Of a stretch of DNA of 42,084 nucleotides, positions 9,268 to 17,525 are shown one piece after another (positions within the stretch are counted from its first letter, which is position 1; each line of letters opens with the position of its first letter). The stretch covers positions 1-42,084 of the forward strand of contig LGFL01000007.1 of the NCBI GenBank assembly GCA_001508855.1. Direction: 5' to 3'. The translations under genes and the position numbers were made by a program. The notes beneath the pieces were generated by a model, which saw only the letters and a list, made by a program, of their open reading frames with translations, ran no database searches and was not told the DNA's origin. This stretch comes from Thermoanaerobacterales bacterium 50_218 (GTDB lineage Bacteria > Bacillota > DSM-12270 > Thermacetogeniales > Thermacetogeniaceae).

Positions 9268-9951
9268 ATGGTGAGGCTTTCCGAGCACCTTTACTATCAA
9301 AAAGGGGAAAATAAAGAAATCGTTGTTGCAGCGCCCCACCATGGCTGTGTGCCTGGCTGCGACTACTTTACCAAAGAAATCGCCACAATGATCGCCGACC
9401 ACCTGAGAGCAACCTTAGTTTTCGCCGAAAGGTTAAAACCACTGGTAGACCTCAACAAAGACCCCTCTCGCGCCTCCACTCCGCACTTTCGTCAGCTTTG
9501 TTTAACATACCAACAGATTGCCCTCGCGGAAGAAGTAGAGCTTTTCCTGGAAATCCACGGCCACGTCCGCGGTCACTACGACCTGGAAATCTCCTGCGGA
9601 TTCGAGTTCGACCCCCACCATCCCCTGGATAAAGAATTCGCAGAGAATTTTTCAGCATTTCGAAACAACCTCAGAAGAGAAATCGCCAATAGGTGGGAGG
9701 AGGGGTTGCCCCTTCCTCCACCATCTATTGGAGTATTTCCTTTCGATCAAGATGTAGTGATGAAGGCCAGAAAGACCTACCTCTTCCAGAAAATCAGGAA
9801 GCTCCAACTGCAGGGAAGGAAAATTTTCGGGATCCACATCGAGGTATTCCGCGACTACAAGACAGGAGACCCCACATCTCCGGTTTTTACTTGCCAGGAG
9901 GTAATGGTAAAAGCCCTGGCAGATAGCATCGTCCGATCCTTTTGGCGGTAA
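9268..9951 (+). CDS. N-formylglutamate amidohydrolase-like protein
   Basis: This 227-residue plus-strand protein has patterns like the N-formylglutamate amidohydrolase/zinc hydrolase group: APHHGC near residue 22, VDLNKDPSRAS near residue 70 (compare VDxNRxP in the family) and LEIHGHVRGHYDLEIS near residue 94, with several His/Asp/Glu placed to bind a metal. Start ATG follows AGAGGAAGGA. It ends 15 bp from the convergent prepilin gene. It is a single gene with opposite orientation to its surroundings. The exact substrate is unknown; a carboxypeptidase-like or amidase activity is the best guess. Confidence 0.55.
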   Translation: MVRLSEHLYYQKGENKEIVVAAPHHGCVPGCDYFTKEIATMIADHLRATLVFAERLKPLVDLNKDPSRASTPHFRQLCLTYQQIALAEEVELFLEIHGHVRGHYDLEISCGFEFDPHHPLDKEFAENFSAFRNNLRREIANRWEEGLPLPPPSIGVFPFDQDVVMKARKTYLFQKIRKLQLQGRKIFGIHIEVFRDYKTGDPTSPVFTCQEVMVKALADSIVRSFWR

Positions 9952-9965
9952 CATGTTCCTTGCCG

Positions 9966-10514
9966 CTATGGCGAGAAAATCTCCCAGCTTTCAGGTGGCT
10001 GGTCACTGACACGCACCCTCCCGGTAATTGCAGCCACAATTACGTACTTGAACTTACCGGAGACCCGGTCCTGAAGAGTAACGGTTCCACCACCAGGGAA
10101 AGGTGCCCCTGTTTTGGAAAAAGAGAGTTCCTGACTGCTTCCAAACTTTGCCTCCACCAGGTTCACGCTTGCGGGAAGCTGCACAGATTTCAATATGATT
10201 GGTAACGGATGGGCTGTCTTCTTCAGGTGATACTTGTCGACAGAGGGATAAAACTTGAGCGAAGTTATGCTTTCGTCAGGTTCTTCACCGAGATTACGCT
10301 GCTGGAGTTCGCGGATATCGGCAGCAATACTCTGAGCATTAGACTCCAGACGGAATGCAGCGAGGGCACGGTTCATTTGGGGAACCGCAATCCCCATCAG
10401 CAGAACCCCGAAAACAAGAAGTACAACTGATACTTCGAGGAGGCTAAACCCCCTGGAAAGAAGATTTTCGCTATACTGGAATTTGACCTGAAGCCGTACC
10501 TCGACAATCTTCAA
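9966..10514 (-). CDS. Minor type IV prepilin (GspH/FimT-like)
   Basis: This predicted protein of about 182 residues has a prepilin signal, SRG^FSLLEVSVVLLVFGVLLMG, with cleavage expected after Gly, Phe at +1 and Glu at +5, then a hydrophobic helix. The C-terminal domain is beta-rich and GspH/FimT-like. The frame extends to GTG 10523, but AAGGAG overlaps that codon and is well spaced (about 8 bases) from the TTG at 10514, so I favour 10514. It is downstream of pilD, separated by about 115 bp in which no terminator is seen. Minor pilins of this type usually prime pilus assembly. It is the last gene of the minus-strand pil cluster. Confidence 0.82.
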   Translation of the reverse strand: MKIVEVRLQVKFQYSENLLSRGFSLLEVSVVLLVFGVLLMGIAVPQMNRALAAFRLESNAQSIAADIRELQQRNLGEEPDESITSLKFYPSVDKYHLKKTAHPLPIILKSVQLPASVNLVEAKFGSSQELSFSKTGAPFPGGGTVTLQDRVSGKFKYVIVAAITGRVRVSDQPPESWEIFSP

Positions 10515-10638
10515 TTTTTTCACTCCTTAATGAAACCATAAACAAGTAAGTCGAAAAGGCTATCCTCGAAAAAGGATCTCTTCAGGGCAATCACCATCCA
10601 AAAGCTGACCTCCGGCAGTTCCCTTGAATTCTGCATAA

Positions 10639-11403
10639 CTACAGCCAGAGGCATCGAAAATACCAATCGATGACCTGCTGGCCCCAGAACAGAGAAACAA
10701 AACTACCGAGAGCGATAAAAGGACCGAGGGGAAGAGGGTCCTTCCGCCCCTTGATCCTCAACATCAGTAGAATAAGACCAGCAAAACCACCCAAACAACA
10801 GCCCAAAAAAATGCTCAAGGGACCCAAAGGCCAGCCAAGAAAAAGCCCCACAACTGCCCCCAGCTTGATGTCTCCACCACCCAGGCCACCCCTGCTGAGG
10901 ACTGCCACCAGAAACAAAAAACCTCCTGCAACAACGGCTCCCAGGAGCGCGACCCCGACTCCCAGGTCGCCAGGCAGAAGAGTGAAGATGATTCCTGCGA
11001 CAAGTCCAGCCAACACCAGCTTGTCAGGGATCAGGTAGTGCTCAACATCGATGAAAGCAGCCGCGATGAGGAGCCCTGAAAGAAAAAAATATTTAAGAAG
11101 AAGAAAAAGATCGTCTCCAAAGTAAAGGAAAACAAGGAAAAATATGGCTGCTGTCACCACTTCTACCAGAGGGTAACGCCAGGAGATCTTCGCCCCACAG
11201 TAGCGGCAGCGACCCCGAAGAATGAGGTAACTGAGCACAGGAACCAGGTCGCACCAGGAAAGGATGTTCCCGCAGTGAGGGCAAAAAGAGCGTCCTGTGA
11301 CAACAGTTTGACCACGAGGCAGCCGGTAGATGACCACATTCAGGAAACTGCCCACACACAACCCGAGTATAGTAATTAAGAAAACACCAAAAGTAAACAA
11401 CAT
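10639..11403 (-). CDS. pilD: Prepilin peptidase / N-methyltransferase (A24 family)
   Basis: This 254-residue integral membrane protein has the N-terminal methylase-like domain with two CxxC pairs (CPHCG and CRYCG, about residues 42-70), then the A24 aspartate motifs: FIDVEHYLIPD near residue 120 and GGGDIKLGA near residue 175 (GxGD-type). It cleaves the leader of type IV prepilins before the +1 Phe/Met and methylates the new N-terminus. All prepilins in the cluster carry matching sites. The start is ATG at 11403 with GGTGAGGA upstream. A probable promoter inside an inverted repeat lies upstream at 11457-11489. Confidence 0.96.
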   Translation of the reverse strand: MLFTFGVFLITILGLCVGSFLNVVIYRLPRGQTVVTGRSFCPHCGNILSWCDLVPVLSYLILRGRCRYCGAKISWRYPLVEVVTAAIFFLVFLYFGDDLFLLLKYFFLSGLLIAAAFIDVEHYLIPDKLVLAGLVAGIIFTLLPGDLGVGVALLGAVVAGGFLFLVAVLSRGGLGGGDIKLGAVVGLFLGWPLGPLSIFLGCCLGGFAGLILLMLRIKGRKDPLPLGPFIALGSFVSLFWGQQVIDWYFRCLWL

Positions 11404-11442
11404 TTATCCTCACCATAAACCAAAAATGCCTGTTTCCCTAGA

Positions 11443-11489
11443 TCAACTTGCCACAAAGTATATCGCCTACAGAGAAAGTGGCAAGTTGA
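11443..11489 (-). promoter_or_regulatory. Promoter embedded in a 12-bp inverted repeat upstream of pilD
   Basis: On the minus strand TTGCCA (11479-11484) and TATACT (11457-11462) are separated by 16 bp, a good sigma-A-type promoter. The arms TCAACTTGCCAC and GTGGCAAGTTGA (11478-11489 and 11443-11454) form a perfect 12-bp inverted repeat with a 23-base centre. One arm covers the -35 box and the other lies just downstream of -10. No T-run follows, so a terminator is unlikely. The layout suggests a dimeric-regulator operator, or an RNA hairpin. Confidence 0.55.
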
Positions 11490-11525
11490 AACACATTAAG
11501 CTACGTTTTGACAAGGCAAAAATAG

Positions 11526-12575
11526 TCAGGCAAGAAGAAATACAGGATGTCTCTCAACCGCTTCCAGAAACTTTTCGACGAGAACGGGATCAAGGTGACT
11601 GCCGCTGTAGCTTTTCAACTCCTCCAAAGCCTCCTGCAAGCTCTGAACATTCCCATCTCTGTAGAGATGGTCAAAAAGATCAGCAACAGCTATGATCCGA
11701 GCTATCAGAGGGATGTCTTCCCCCCGCAAGCCCGCGGGATAACCGTTCCCGTCAAACCTCTCGTGGTGGTAAAGAACCCCCAACCATACCTTGTAGACGA
11801 GTTCCTTCGGTTCCATCTGATATACCAGTTGAGCACCTGCAGTCGGGTGCTTTTGCTGGTCATCTTCCATGAGCTTGCCAAGGTCATGGAGCAAGGAGGC
11901 ATAAGCAAGGGCGCGTCGATCATCTTCACTAAGTCCTAGTTGATCGGCGATTAAGAGCGAATAGGAGCAAACCCTTTCCCCATGGCCTTTATCTGCCTGG
12001 CTGTGCGTCTCGGCAAGATGTGCTATTGTTTTGAGGAGGCTTACGAGGAACCTTTCTTGATAATCACAAAGTTGACAATTGTAGATAATTGTCGCAACCA
12101 GTTCTACCAGTTGCTGGCACGTTCGCAAATCCTCTTTGTTAAAAACTTCATTACCTCGCTTGTTGACCAGTTGAAGAACACCGATTGCCGTTTCTCCAGC
12201 AACAATAGGCAGAACGATCATCGAGCGAGTGATGAAACCGTTCGAAGAGTCAAACCACTGAGTCCAGCGGCTCTCCCTGGTAACATCTTCGACCAGAACC
12301 GGCTCCTTGGTCTCCACAACCTGTCCAGGAATCCCTTCACCCCTTTGCAAACAAAGTCCTTTGAGGTCATCAGCGCGGGGACCTCGAACCACAAGAGGCA
12401 GCAAAACGTCTTTCTGGCCATCGAGAAGCCAGAAGGTCGTTGCTTCCGCATTGACCATCTTCATCGCTTCATCAACAACGATTTCCGCGACCTTCTGGAA
12501 ATCACGAACCGAATTCAATTTCCTGCAAAGAGATAGCAGCCTTTGTGGTTCCAAAAAAACCCCATTTTCCACCAT
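11526..12575 (-). CDS. GAF domain + HD-GYP domain protein (probable c-di-GMP phosphodiesterase)
   Basis: This 349-residue protein has an N-terminal GAF sensor (about residues 25-165) and a C-terminal HD-GYP domain (about 180-345). Key residues are present: LLHDLGK with His230-Asp231, KHP at 242-244, YHHERFDGNGYPAGL with GYP at 278-280, and VADLFDHL. HD-GYP proteins break down cyclic di-GMP. No response-regulator or membrane part is seen, so the GAF domain is the probable sensor. The frame extends to 12683, but GGAGGAGGA sits just before ATG 12575, which is chosen. It lies between pilO and pilD in the pil cluster, suggesting control of pilus activity. Confidence 0.88.
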   Translation of the reverse strand: MVENGVFLEPQRLLSLCRKLNSVRDFQKVAEIVVDEAMKMVNAEATTFWLLDGQKDVLLPLVVRGPRADDLKGLCLQRGEGIPGQVVETKEPVLVEDVTRESRWTQWFDSSNGFITRSMIVLPIVAGETAIGVLQLVNKRGNEVFNKEDLRTCQQLVELVATIIYNCQLCDYQERFLVSLLKTIAHLAETHSQADKGHGERVCSYSLLIADQLGLSEDDRRALAYASLLHDLGKLMEDDQQKHPTAGAQLVYQMEPKELVYKVWLGVLYHHERFDGNGYPAGLRGEDIPLIARIIAVADLFDHLYRDGNVQSLQEALEELKSYSGSHLDPVLVEKFLEAVERHPVFLLA

Positions 12576-12591
12576 AAGTCCTCCTCCCCAA

Positions 12592-13368
12592 CTATTTGAG
12601 GACAAGCATGGTTTCATCATGAGGCGCACTTTTAACACCTGATTTATCCTCTGATTTACCTCCCGAATTATTTCCTGATGCATTCTCTTCTGAATCCGCA
12701 GGAGGCAGCTTCAGGTGACCGCTAAGTTCTGGAAGAGGAGCTACTGCTCCTGCAGGGTAGAAGAGGTTATACTTGCCAAGATTCCACCTGGCGAGTTCTT
12801 CTAAGCAAAGCCTTCCTTCCGGTGTTTTTGTGGAGTAAACGACAAATTCCCAGTTGGTCTTGACCATACCGGGAGATTCAGGTGAATCCATTGCCTCAAT
12901 CTTTAGGCTTCTGATCTCTGAAAAATTGCTCAGGTTCTCCAAGTCACTGCAGAAAGCGAGGATGTCTTCAAAAGAACCCTCGGCAGCAATCTTAAATGGA
13001 AGCTCGAGAGTGTGTTCGTTCTCCTTGATCTCTCCTGGCTCCAGACTGGTTACTTCCACATTTCTGGCAGCAGACCATAAGCCGACGAGAATCACCACCG
13101 AACCATCCCTGATCTCGCTTTCGAAGAGCCCCTCAACACGCTCGACTTCCTTCTTTACTTCTGCGAGCTTCTTGTTTTCTTTTCCCAAGGAAGTCACCAG
13201 GGCCTTTGCCTTCTGCAACTCCGATTCTTTTTTTGCCAGTTCTTCCCTGAGTTGGGCGTAAGCTCTGGCCTGTGGTAATAACAAAAATCGAAAAAAAACG
13301 AAACCTGTTGCTACTGCTAAAAAAATTGCTAGAAATAATCTTCCTCTAGGGCTCAATCTTTCGAGCAA
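12592..13368 (-). CDS. pilO: Type IV pilus inner-membrane assembly protein PilO-like
   Basis: This 258-residue protein has a short cytoplasmic tail, one membrane helix (residues about 11-30), a coiled coil (about 35-85) and a ferredoxin-like extracytoplasmic domain, which is the PilO layout. The last 45 residues are rich in Ser, Asp, Glu and Asn and end in a short hydrophobic stretch. The start is a TTG at 13368, with GGAGGT about 10 bases upstream, 3 bp after the pilN stop. PilM, N and O together form the alignment platform around the assembly motor. No PilP follows, in line with a monoderm cell. Confidence 0.85.
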   Translation of the reverse strand: MLERLSPRGRLFLAIFLAVATGFVFFRFLLLPQARAYAQLREELAKKESELQKAKALVTSLGKENKKLAEVKKEVERVEGLFESEIRDGSVVILVGLWSAARNVEVTSLEPGEIKENEHTLELPFKIAAEGSFEDILAFCSDLENLSNFSEIRSLKIEAMDSPESPGMVKTNWEFVVYSTKTPEGRLCLEELARWNLGKYNLFYPAGAVAPLPELSGHLKLPPADSEENASGNNSGGKSEDKSGVKSAPHDETMLVLK

Positions 13369-13371
13369 TCT

Positions 13372-14013
13372 TTAGGTGACCTCCTTCAACCTGGCAACTA
13401 ACTCAAACTTTATTCCTGCTTCCTCCTCAACTGCTTTTTTCAACTTTATCTCCTCAAAATGGCCTGAATCATAAAGCTTGGACATGTAAACCCCAATCGA
13501 GGCCAGGGTTCTGGAAAAACCTTTAAAACTCACGGTATTTGGCCCCTGGCTTGATGAACCAGCACTTTCTTCTGATGTAGTCTTACCTGAAGCTTTATCA
13601 GATTTGCCTGTAGACTTGTCTGAAGATTTTGAAGATTCATCTGAAGACTGAGTACCAACCTCCAAATCCGTCAGCCACAGGTCAACAGGTGTAACCATGG
13701 CAAGGTCGAAAAGGAGGTCATAGTAGCTTCTCTTCTTTTCCATGATCGAAGTGTATTCGTTTAAAGCCGACTCCAGGTTTTTTCTTTCATTAATTACCTT
13801 TTTAGCCCTGGCAACTGTTGGCTCCAAGACTCTCAACTGTTCTTTGGTAGCCGCAAGTTCCTCTTTTAGGGCAAAAAAACTGCCCAAAAAAATACCGTAG
13901 GCGCCAAGAAGAGATACAACTGCTACGGTAACCCCGGCAACAAGCAGTAGTCTGCGGACATCGATGATGCCCTCCCTTTGGAGCTTGGGTGGCAGCAGGT
14001 TGACCTTATACAT
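13372..14013 (-). CDS. pilN: Type IV pilus assembly protein PilN-like
   Basis: This is a 213-residue protein starting MYKVNLLPPKLQRE, the family's N-terminal motif that binds the PilM groove. A membrane helix (about residues 23-45), coiled coil (about 48-95) and extracytoplasmic domain follow. The ATG at 14013 overlaps the pilM stop (TGATG) and fits the family motif better than the longer frame to 14061. Residues about 121-159 are a low-complexity Ser/Lys/Asp/Gly insert that splits the extracytoplasmic domain. I know of no such insert in the well-studied PilN proteins. Confidence 0.9.
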   Translation of the reverse strand: MYKVNLLPPKLQREGIIDVRRLLLVAGVTVAVVSLLGAYGIFLGSFFALKEELAATKEQLRVLEPTVARAKKVINERKNLESALNEYTSIMEKKRSYYDLLFDLAMVTPVDLWLTDLEVGTQSSDESSKSSDKSTGKSDKASGKTTSEESAGSSSQGPNTVSFKGFSRTLASIGVYMSKLYDSGHFEEIKLKKAVEEEAGIKFELVARLKEVT

Positions 14014-15065
14014 CAGGAGACCACCTCCCGCAGGGCCAACCCAATGGCAACCGAAAAACACGGGTCAAATTCTACACCATCAGAAAAAGCAACATCAGGA
14101 ATCCCAATCTCCACCGGAAGCCCGAGAACTTCCTGCAGATAACTGTCCAAACCTTTCATGTTGCTGGTGCCGCCGCTCAACACCAGCTTCTCTACCGAAA
14201 GTTTTTCCTGGGCCGAAAAATACTCCAGCGACCTCTGCAACTCCTTCGTCAATTCCAGCAGGCCGTCCCGAAAAACGTCTGCCGTTTGGAGCACACCAGG
14301 ACTCTCGGCTTCCACTGAAGGAGAAAGGTCAGCCTCCTCCTTCATCTGCTGAGCCTTATCGAATTCTAGACCGTATGTTTCCATCAGATACTCTGTGAGC
14401 GAATCACCACCAACGGGCAACAGGCGCAAGAACCTGATCAAACCATCCCTGACGACAACAAAATGGGAGGTCCGCGCTCCTATGTCAAGGAGGGCAAAAG
14501 TGCCCGCCTCGGGTTTTCTGCCAAAAAGGCGCCACAAGGCAAAGGCCTGGAAATCAACCGCAGTCACCAACATCCCGGCGCGGGAAAAAATGCCGTAATA
14601 CTGGTAAACAGTGGCCGCAGGAACTGCCAGCAGGAGAACATTTTCCATGTTTTGCGTGTTCTCACGGTTATTATTGCCTACAGGACCAAGGCAGACGTAT
14701 CTGATCAGCAACTGGTCGGTAGGTGTGGGAACAAACTTTTCTACCTCAAACTTGACCGCCGCTTCCAGTTCTTTTTCACTCATCCTGGGAAAGCGAACTA
14801 CCCGGCTGACCAGCTTTTCCCCACCAATGCAGGTAATCACTTCCTTGAGGGGAGGGTTAACCACCTCTTTGAGTGCCTCAACCAGGGCCTGCTCATCAAG
14901 TTGTTCGGTCCAGACACCCTGGGGACTAGGATGCTTCCTCAAAGCAACAACTGTGGGTTCACCATCAATAATCTTCACCTCAGCAGCTTTGATATAGGAA
15001 GCTCCTATGTCAATGCCGAGAAAGTGTCTTTTCTTAGGCAAAATTTTCTGCAACAGCCTTTTCAC
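14013..15065 (-). CDS. pilM: Type IV pilus assembly ATPase-like protein PilM
   Basis: This 350-residue protein has an actin/FtsA-like fold: GIDIGASYIKAAEV (phosphate 1) at about residues 18-31, FALLDIGARTSHFVVV (phosphate 2) near 190-205 and LVLSGGTSNMKGLDSYL (adenosine) near 295-311. PilM is cytoplasmic and binds the N-terminus of PilN. The start is a GTG at 15065, with AAGGAGG at ideal spacing. It is the first of the M-N-O set, with pilN overlapping by one base. Confidence 0.95.
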   Translation of the reverse strand: MKRLLQKILPKKRHFLGIDIGASYIKAAEVKIIDGEPTVVALRKHPSPQGVWTEQLDEQALVEALKEVVNPPLKEVITCIGGEKLVSRVVRFPRMSEKELEAAVKFEVEKFVPTPTDQLLIRYVCLGPVGNNNRENTQNMENVLLLAVPAATVYQYYGIFSRAGMLVTAVDFQAFALWRLFGRKPEAGTFALLDIGARTSHFVVVRDGLIRFLRLLPVGGDSLTEYLMETYGLEFDKAQQMKEEADLSPSVEAESPGVLQTADVFRDGLLELTKELQRSLEYFSAQEKLSVEKLVLSGGTSNMKGLDSYLQEVLGLPVEIGIPDVAFSDGVEFDPCFSVAIGLALREVVS

Positions 15066-15089
15066 CTAGAAAGCCTCCTTGATGAGGAC

Positions 15090-16430
15090 TTATTCCCTCC
15101 AGCTGGTTATCCTAATGAAACAAGTGGTCCAGTTAAGGTTTTGGACATATTGGCCGACCATAATATCATCATAAGTAAACTCAACCTCACACCCTTGTGA
15201 TTGTATATTTGCAACAACCATCCCGCCAGTAATAAACACCTTGTTTGCTACATCCGCGCTACCTCTTGAATAAAGCAAGGCTTCTATCTCTAAGTTCGCC
15301 TTCTTAGTGACAAAACCGCCGGTGGAAAGTATTGCCAAGCAGTGGTCTTGATCATTGTCTTGCCGCCTCAGGTCTTCATCGAACATTACGTTCCCATCAA
15401 CCACAAAAATAGCGCTCCCTGAATATTCACCTGAAAACGTGGCATCACCGTCAACATAATAAATACCGCTGAGATCGCTTAAATTGCTACTGTTGAAAGT
15501 AACAGGGCCTTGATAAACGTAATCCGCGTTTTGTGCATACCAGCGCACCTTTTCGTCACTCAAAAGATCCGGATATTGAGGTATGAGAGACAAGCAATCG
15601 AGGTCTGACTGTACTTCCCACTTATTGGGATTATTATTTCGCCACTCTTCATCTAATTGATTAATGTCCTTTACGTAAATCTTTCCGTTGATCTTCACGT
15701 TCTCACCTATCTCAACCCGACCTGACTGGACATAAAGGTTATTGAGTGTTGCTCCAGTACCAAGCAACACAGAAGATTCCTCTCCAACATTATACCCCGC
15801 ACAGTACACATCACCTTCTATGAAGACAACCTCGTTCCCCTGCATATCCTCAAGAGTTACCTTCGTTAGAGCATAAACATTCCCATACACATACGATCCT
15901 GCTGAAAGCTCCATTTCGCCATCACTTGCAATTGTCTCGCTTACAATTTTGGCACCGTGGGCCAATTTCAAGCCAGCAAGAAACATCGTCCACATACCTT
16001 GAAAAATGTCCTGTGAGTAGACATACTCGATCTCAGCTACGACTGTTAATGTTTTCGCAATTCCCGCAAATTCTCCTGTCGATTCTATCTCCAGTGTAAC
16101 AACATTGTTTTCCTCGTTTATCTTTGTGACATATATCTTTTCAAAGGTACCACCTGCATAAGAACTTTCGCCTCCTAAATCATCGTGAAGGAAGTCACGC
16201 GAAACATCCAACCCCAGGTCTTCTACCCAGCCAGGATTACTTTTCGCCTTCGCCAGAACCTTTTCAACTCCTGCTTCAGCGATGTAATACGCCTTTGTGA
16301 GATAAACCTCACGGGTGGAATTTCTCTTGACGGCAGTGCTGATGGCAAGTGCAGTCTCGCCCACCACGAAGATCAAAGCAGTAAACAGGAGAACAATGAT
16401 TAAAGCTTGCCCTTTCTGATTTGCACACAC
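15090..16430 (-). CDS. PilX-like pilus protein with large beta-rich C-terminal region
   Basis: This 446-residue protein begins NQKGQALIIVLLFTALIFVVG, a PilX-type N-terminus (hydrophobic helix, Glu after GQ missing; a 'GE' occurs later), then AYYIAEAGVEKVLAKAK, as in PilX N-terminal domain proteins. The rest (about 130-440) is rich in short beta-like repeats (YVYGNVYALTKV, VFIEGDVYCAGY, YVDGDATFSGEY), recalling polymer-forming beta-helix proteins. A 20-residue C-terminal segment ends in RITSWRE. It may sit at the pilus tip or shape it, possibly as an adhesin. The GTG start is preceded by GGGAGG. No orthologue function can be assigned. Confidence 0.75.
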   Translation of the reverse strand: MCANQKGQALIIVLLFTALIFVVGETALAISTAVKRNSTREVYLTKAYYIAEAGVEKVLAKAKSNPGWVEDLGLDVSRDFLHDDLGGESSYAGGTFEKIYVTKINEENNVVTLEIESTGEFAGIAKTLTVVAEIEYVYSQDIFQGMWTMFLAGLKLAHGAKIVSETIASDGEMELSAGSYVYGNVYALTKVTLEDMQGNEVVFIEGDVYCAGYNVGEESSVLLGTGATLNNLYVQSGRVEIGENVKINGKIYVKDINQLDEEWRNNNPNKWEVQSDLDCLSLIPQYPDLLSDEKVRWYAQNADYVYQGPVTFNSSNLSDLSGIYYVDGDATFSGEYSGSAIFVVDGNVMFDEDLRRQDNDQDHCLAILSTGGFVTKKANLEIEALLYSRGSADVANKVFITGGMVVANIQSQGCEVEFTYDDIMVGQYVQNLNWTTCFIRITSWRE

Positions 16431-16456
16431 AAAAATCCTCCCTTATAAAATAGGAA

Positions 16457-16954
16457 CTAGGTAGCACGGAGATGCACCTTGGTGCTTAACTCGATAACCC
16501 CACTGTTCCCCTTTTCACCTCTTACAGTGATGGCAACGGTGTTGCTCTCGGAGTCGTAGCGAAAATTTAAATCGGTAACATTGCTGGCAACCGGCTGCCA
16601 CTCACCCCCAACCTTTTCTTCTATTTCTTGTTGCTCCTCATCAAACCTGTAACCACTGCTTTCGGTTTCCGAAAGGCTAAACTCTAGCCAGGGTCCATCA
16701 GTCTGATCTTCAAGCTCTTCTCCATTCTCGCCACAAACAGTAACACTGACAGCCTGCCTAATGTTCCGAGACATCTTGTCAAGAGCAATCCGCAGGCTCT
16801 CCTGAACCTCTATCTGCTGCTGTTCTCTGTAGTAGCTGCGGTAGCCAGTGACATATATCAGAGCAACAGCACTAATGACTATTGCGAATATTGTTAAGGC
16901 CATTATGGCTTCTACAAATGTAAATCCGCTCTCATCTAACCTCTCGATATTCAC
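16457..16954 (-). CDS. Minor type IV prepilin (PilW/GspJ-like)
   Basis: This 165-residue prepilin has a short leader ending DESG^FTFVEAIMALTIFAIVIS, with the expected Glu at +5. It is a small single-domain minor pilin with KMSRNIRQA following the helix, as in PilW/GspJ proteins. GTG start; GGCGGTGA lies immediately upstream. Together with the neighbours at 15090 and 16959 it makes a minor-pilin set (V-W-X order), which usually primes pilus assembly. Confidence 0.82.
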   Translation of the reverse strand: MNIERLDESGFTFVEAIMALTIFAIVISAVALIYVTGYRSYYREQQQIEVQESLRIALDKMSRNIRQAVSVTVCGENGEELEDQTDGPWLEFSLSETESSGYRFDEEQQEIEEKVGGEWQPVASNVTDLNFRYDSESNTVAITVRGEKGNSGVIELSTKVHLRAT

Positions 16955-16958
16955 GATT

Positions 16959-17525
16959 TCACCGCCTAAGTTTTTCGGTCGTCAGTGACACTTCTTTCTG
17001 GCGGCCGCGGTCCTCGTAGTAAACAACAACAGTAACTGTTTTGAGATCTAGGGTTTCATCTTCAGTGACATGAATCCTGAACTCGTAATCGTAGTCATTC
17101 CCTTTAAAGATGACATAAGTTGTATCATTCGCTATCGGTTTTGTCCTCCATAAAGGCCCAACAGTAGCCACTCGAGACTCACCATCATAATCTACAACTT
17201 CCCTCACCTGGCCGGCCCCTGTCCCACCCGTAGTGGCGATTAAGTAGCCATTGTAAAAATCATCTTCACTACTTGCCCTACTCTCAAGTCTTATCCAATC
17301 ATCACCAGCATCTTGAGTTGTTCCCAATTGACTGTCAGGGATGCTTTTGATTTCCTCAAGAATTTCTCGCGCCTGATTGAGGGCAGCAACCTCGTGACGC
17401 GCCTGAGCAGTAAAAATGTTTCCAGTAAGGAATAATCCCATCAGGGCAACAGTGATCACAGCAAGAATCAATATCACTACTGCAACCTCAATCAAGCTAA
17501 ATCCAGCCCTGCTTTTCCCACCCAC
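16959..17525 (-). CDS. Minor type IV prepilin (PilV/GspI-like)
   Basis: This 188-residue prepilin has a leader of eight residues before G^FSLIEVAVVILILAVITVALMG, with Glu at +5. After the helix, ALNQAREILEEIKSIPDS is typical of PilV. GTG start at 17525 follows a weak purine-rich stretch; no other start fits because a stop lies upstream in frame. It is the first gene of the pilV-W-X-M-N-O run. Its promoter must lie in the 330-bp region upstream, which also holds a hairpin at about 17786-17822. Confidence 0.82.
   Translation of the reverse strand: MGGKSRAGFSLIEVAVVILILAVITVALMGLFLTGNIFTAQARHEVAALNQAREILEEIKSIPDSQLGTTQDAGDDWIRLESRASSEDDFYNGYLIATTGGTGAGQVREVVDYDGESRVATVGPLWRTKPIANDTTYVIFKGNDYDYEFRIHVTEDETLDLKTVTVVVYYEDRGRQKEVSLTTEKLRR

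Noticed and set aside
14463-15200. Long plus-strand open frame of 245 residues across the pilM gene.
   Set aside because: It is an antisense shadow of pilM and neighbouring sequence. It has no family match and no ribosome-binding site.
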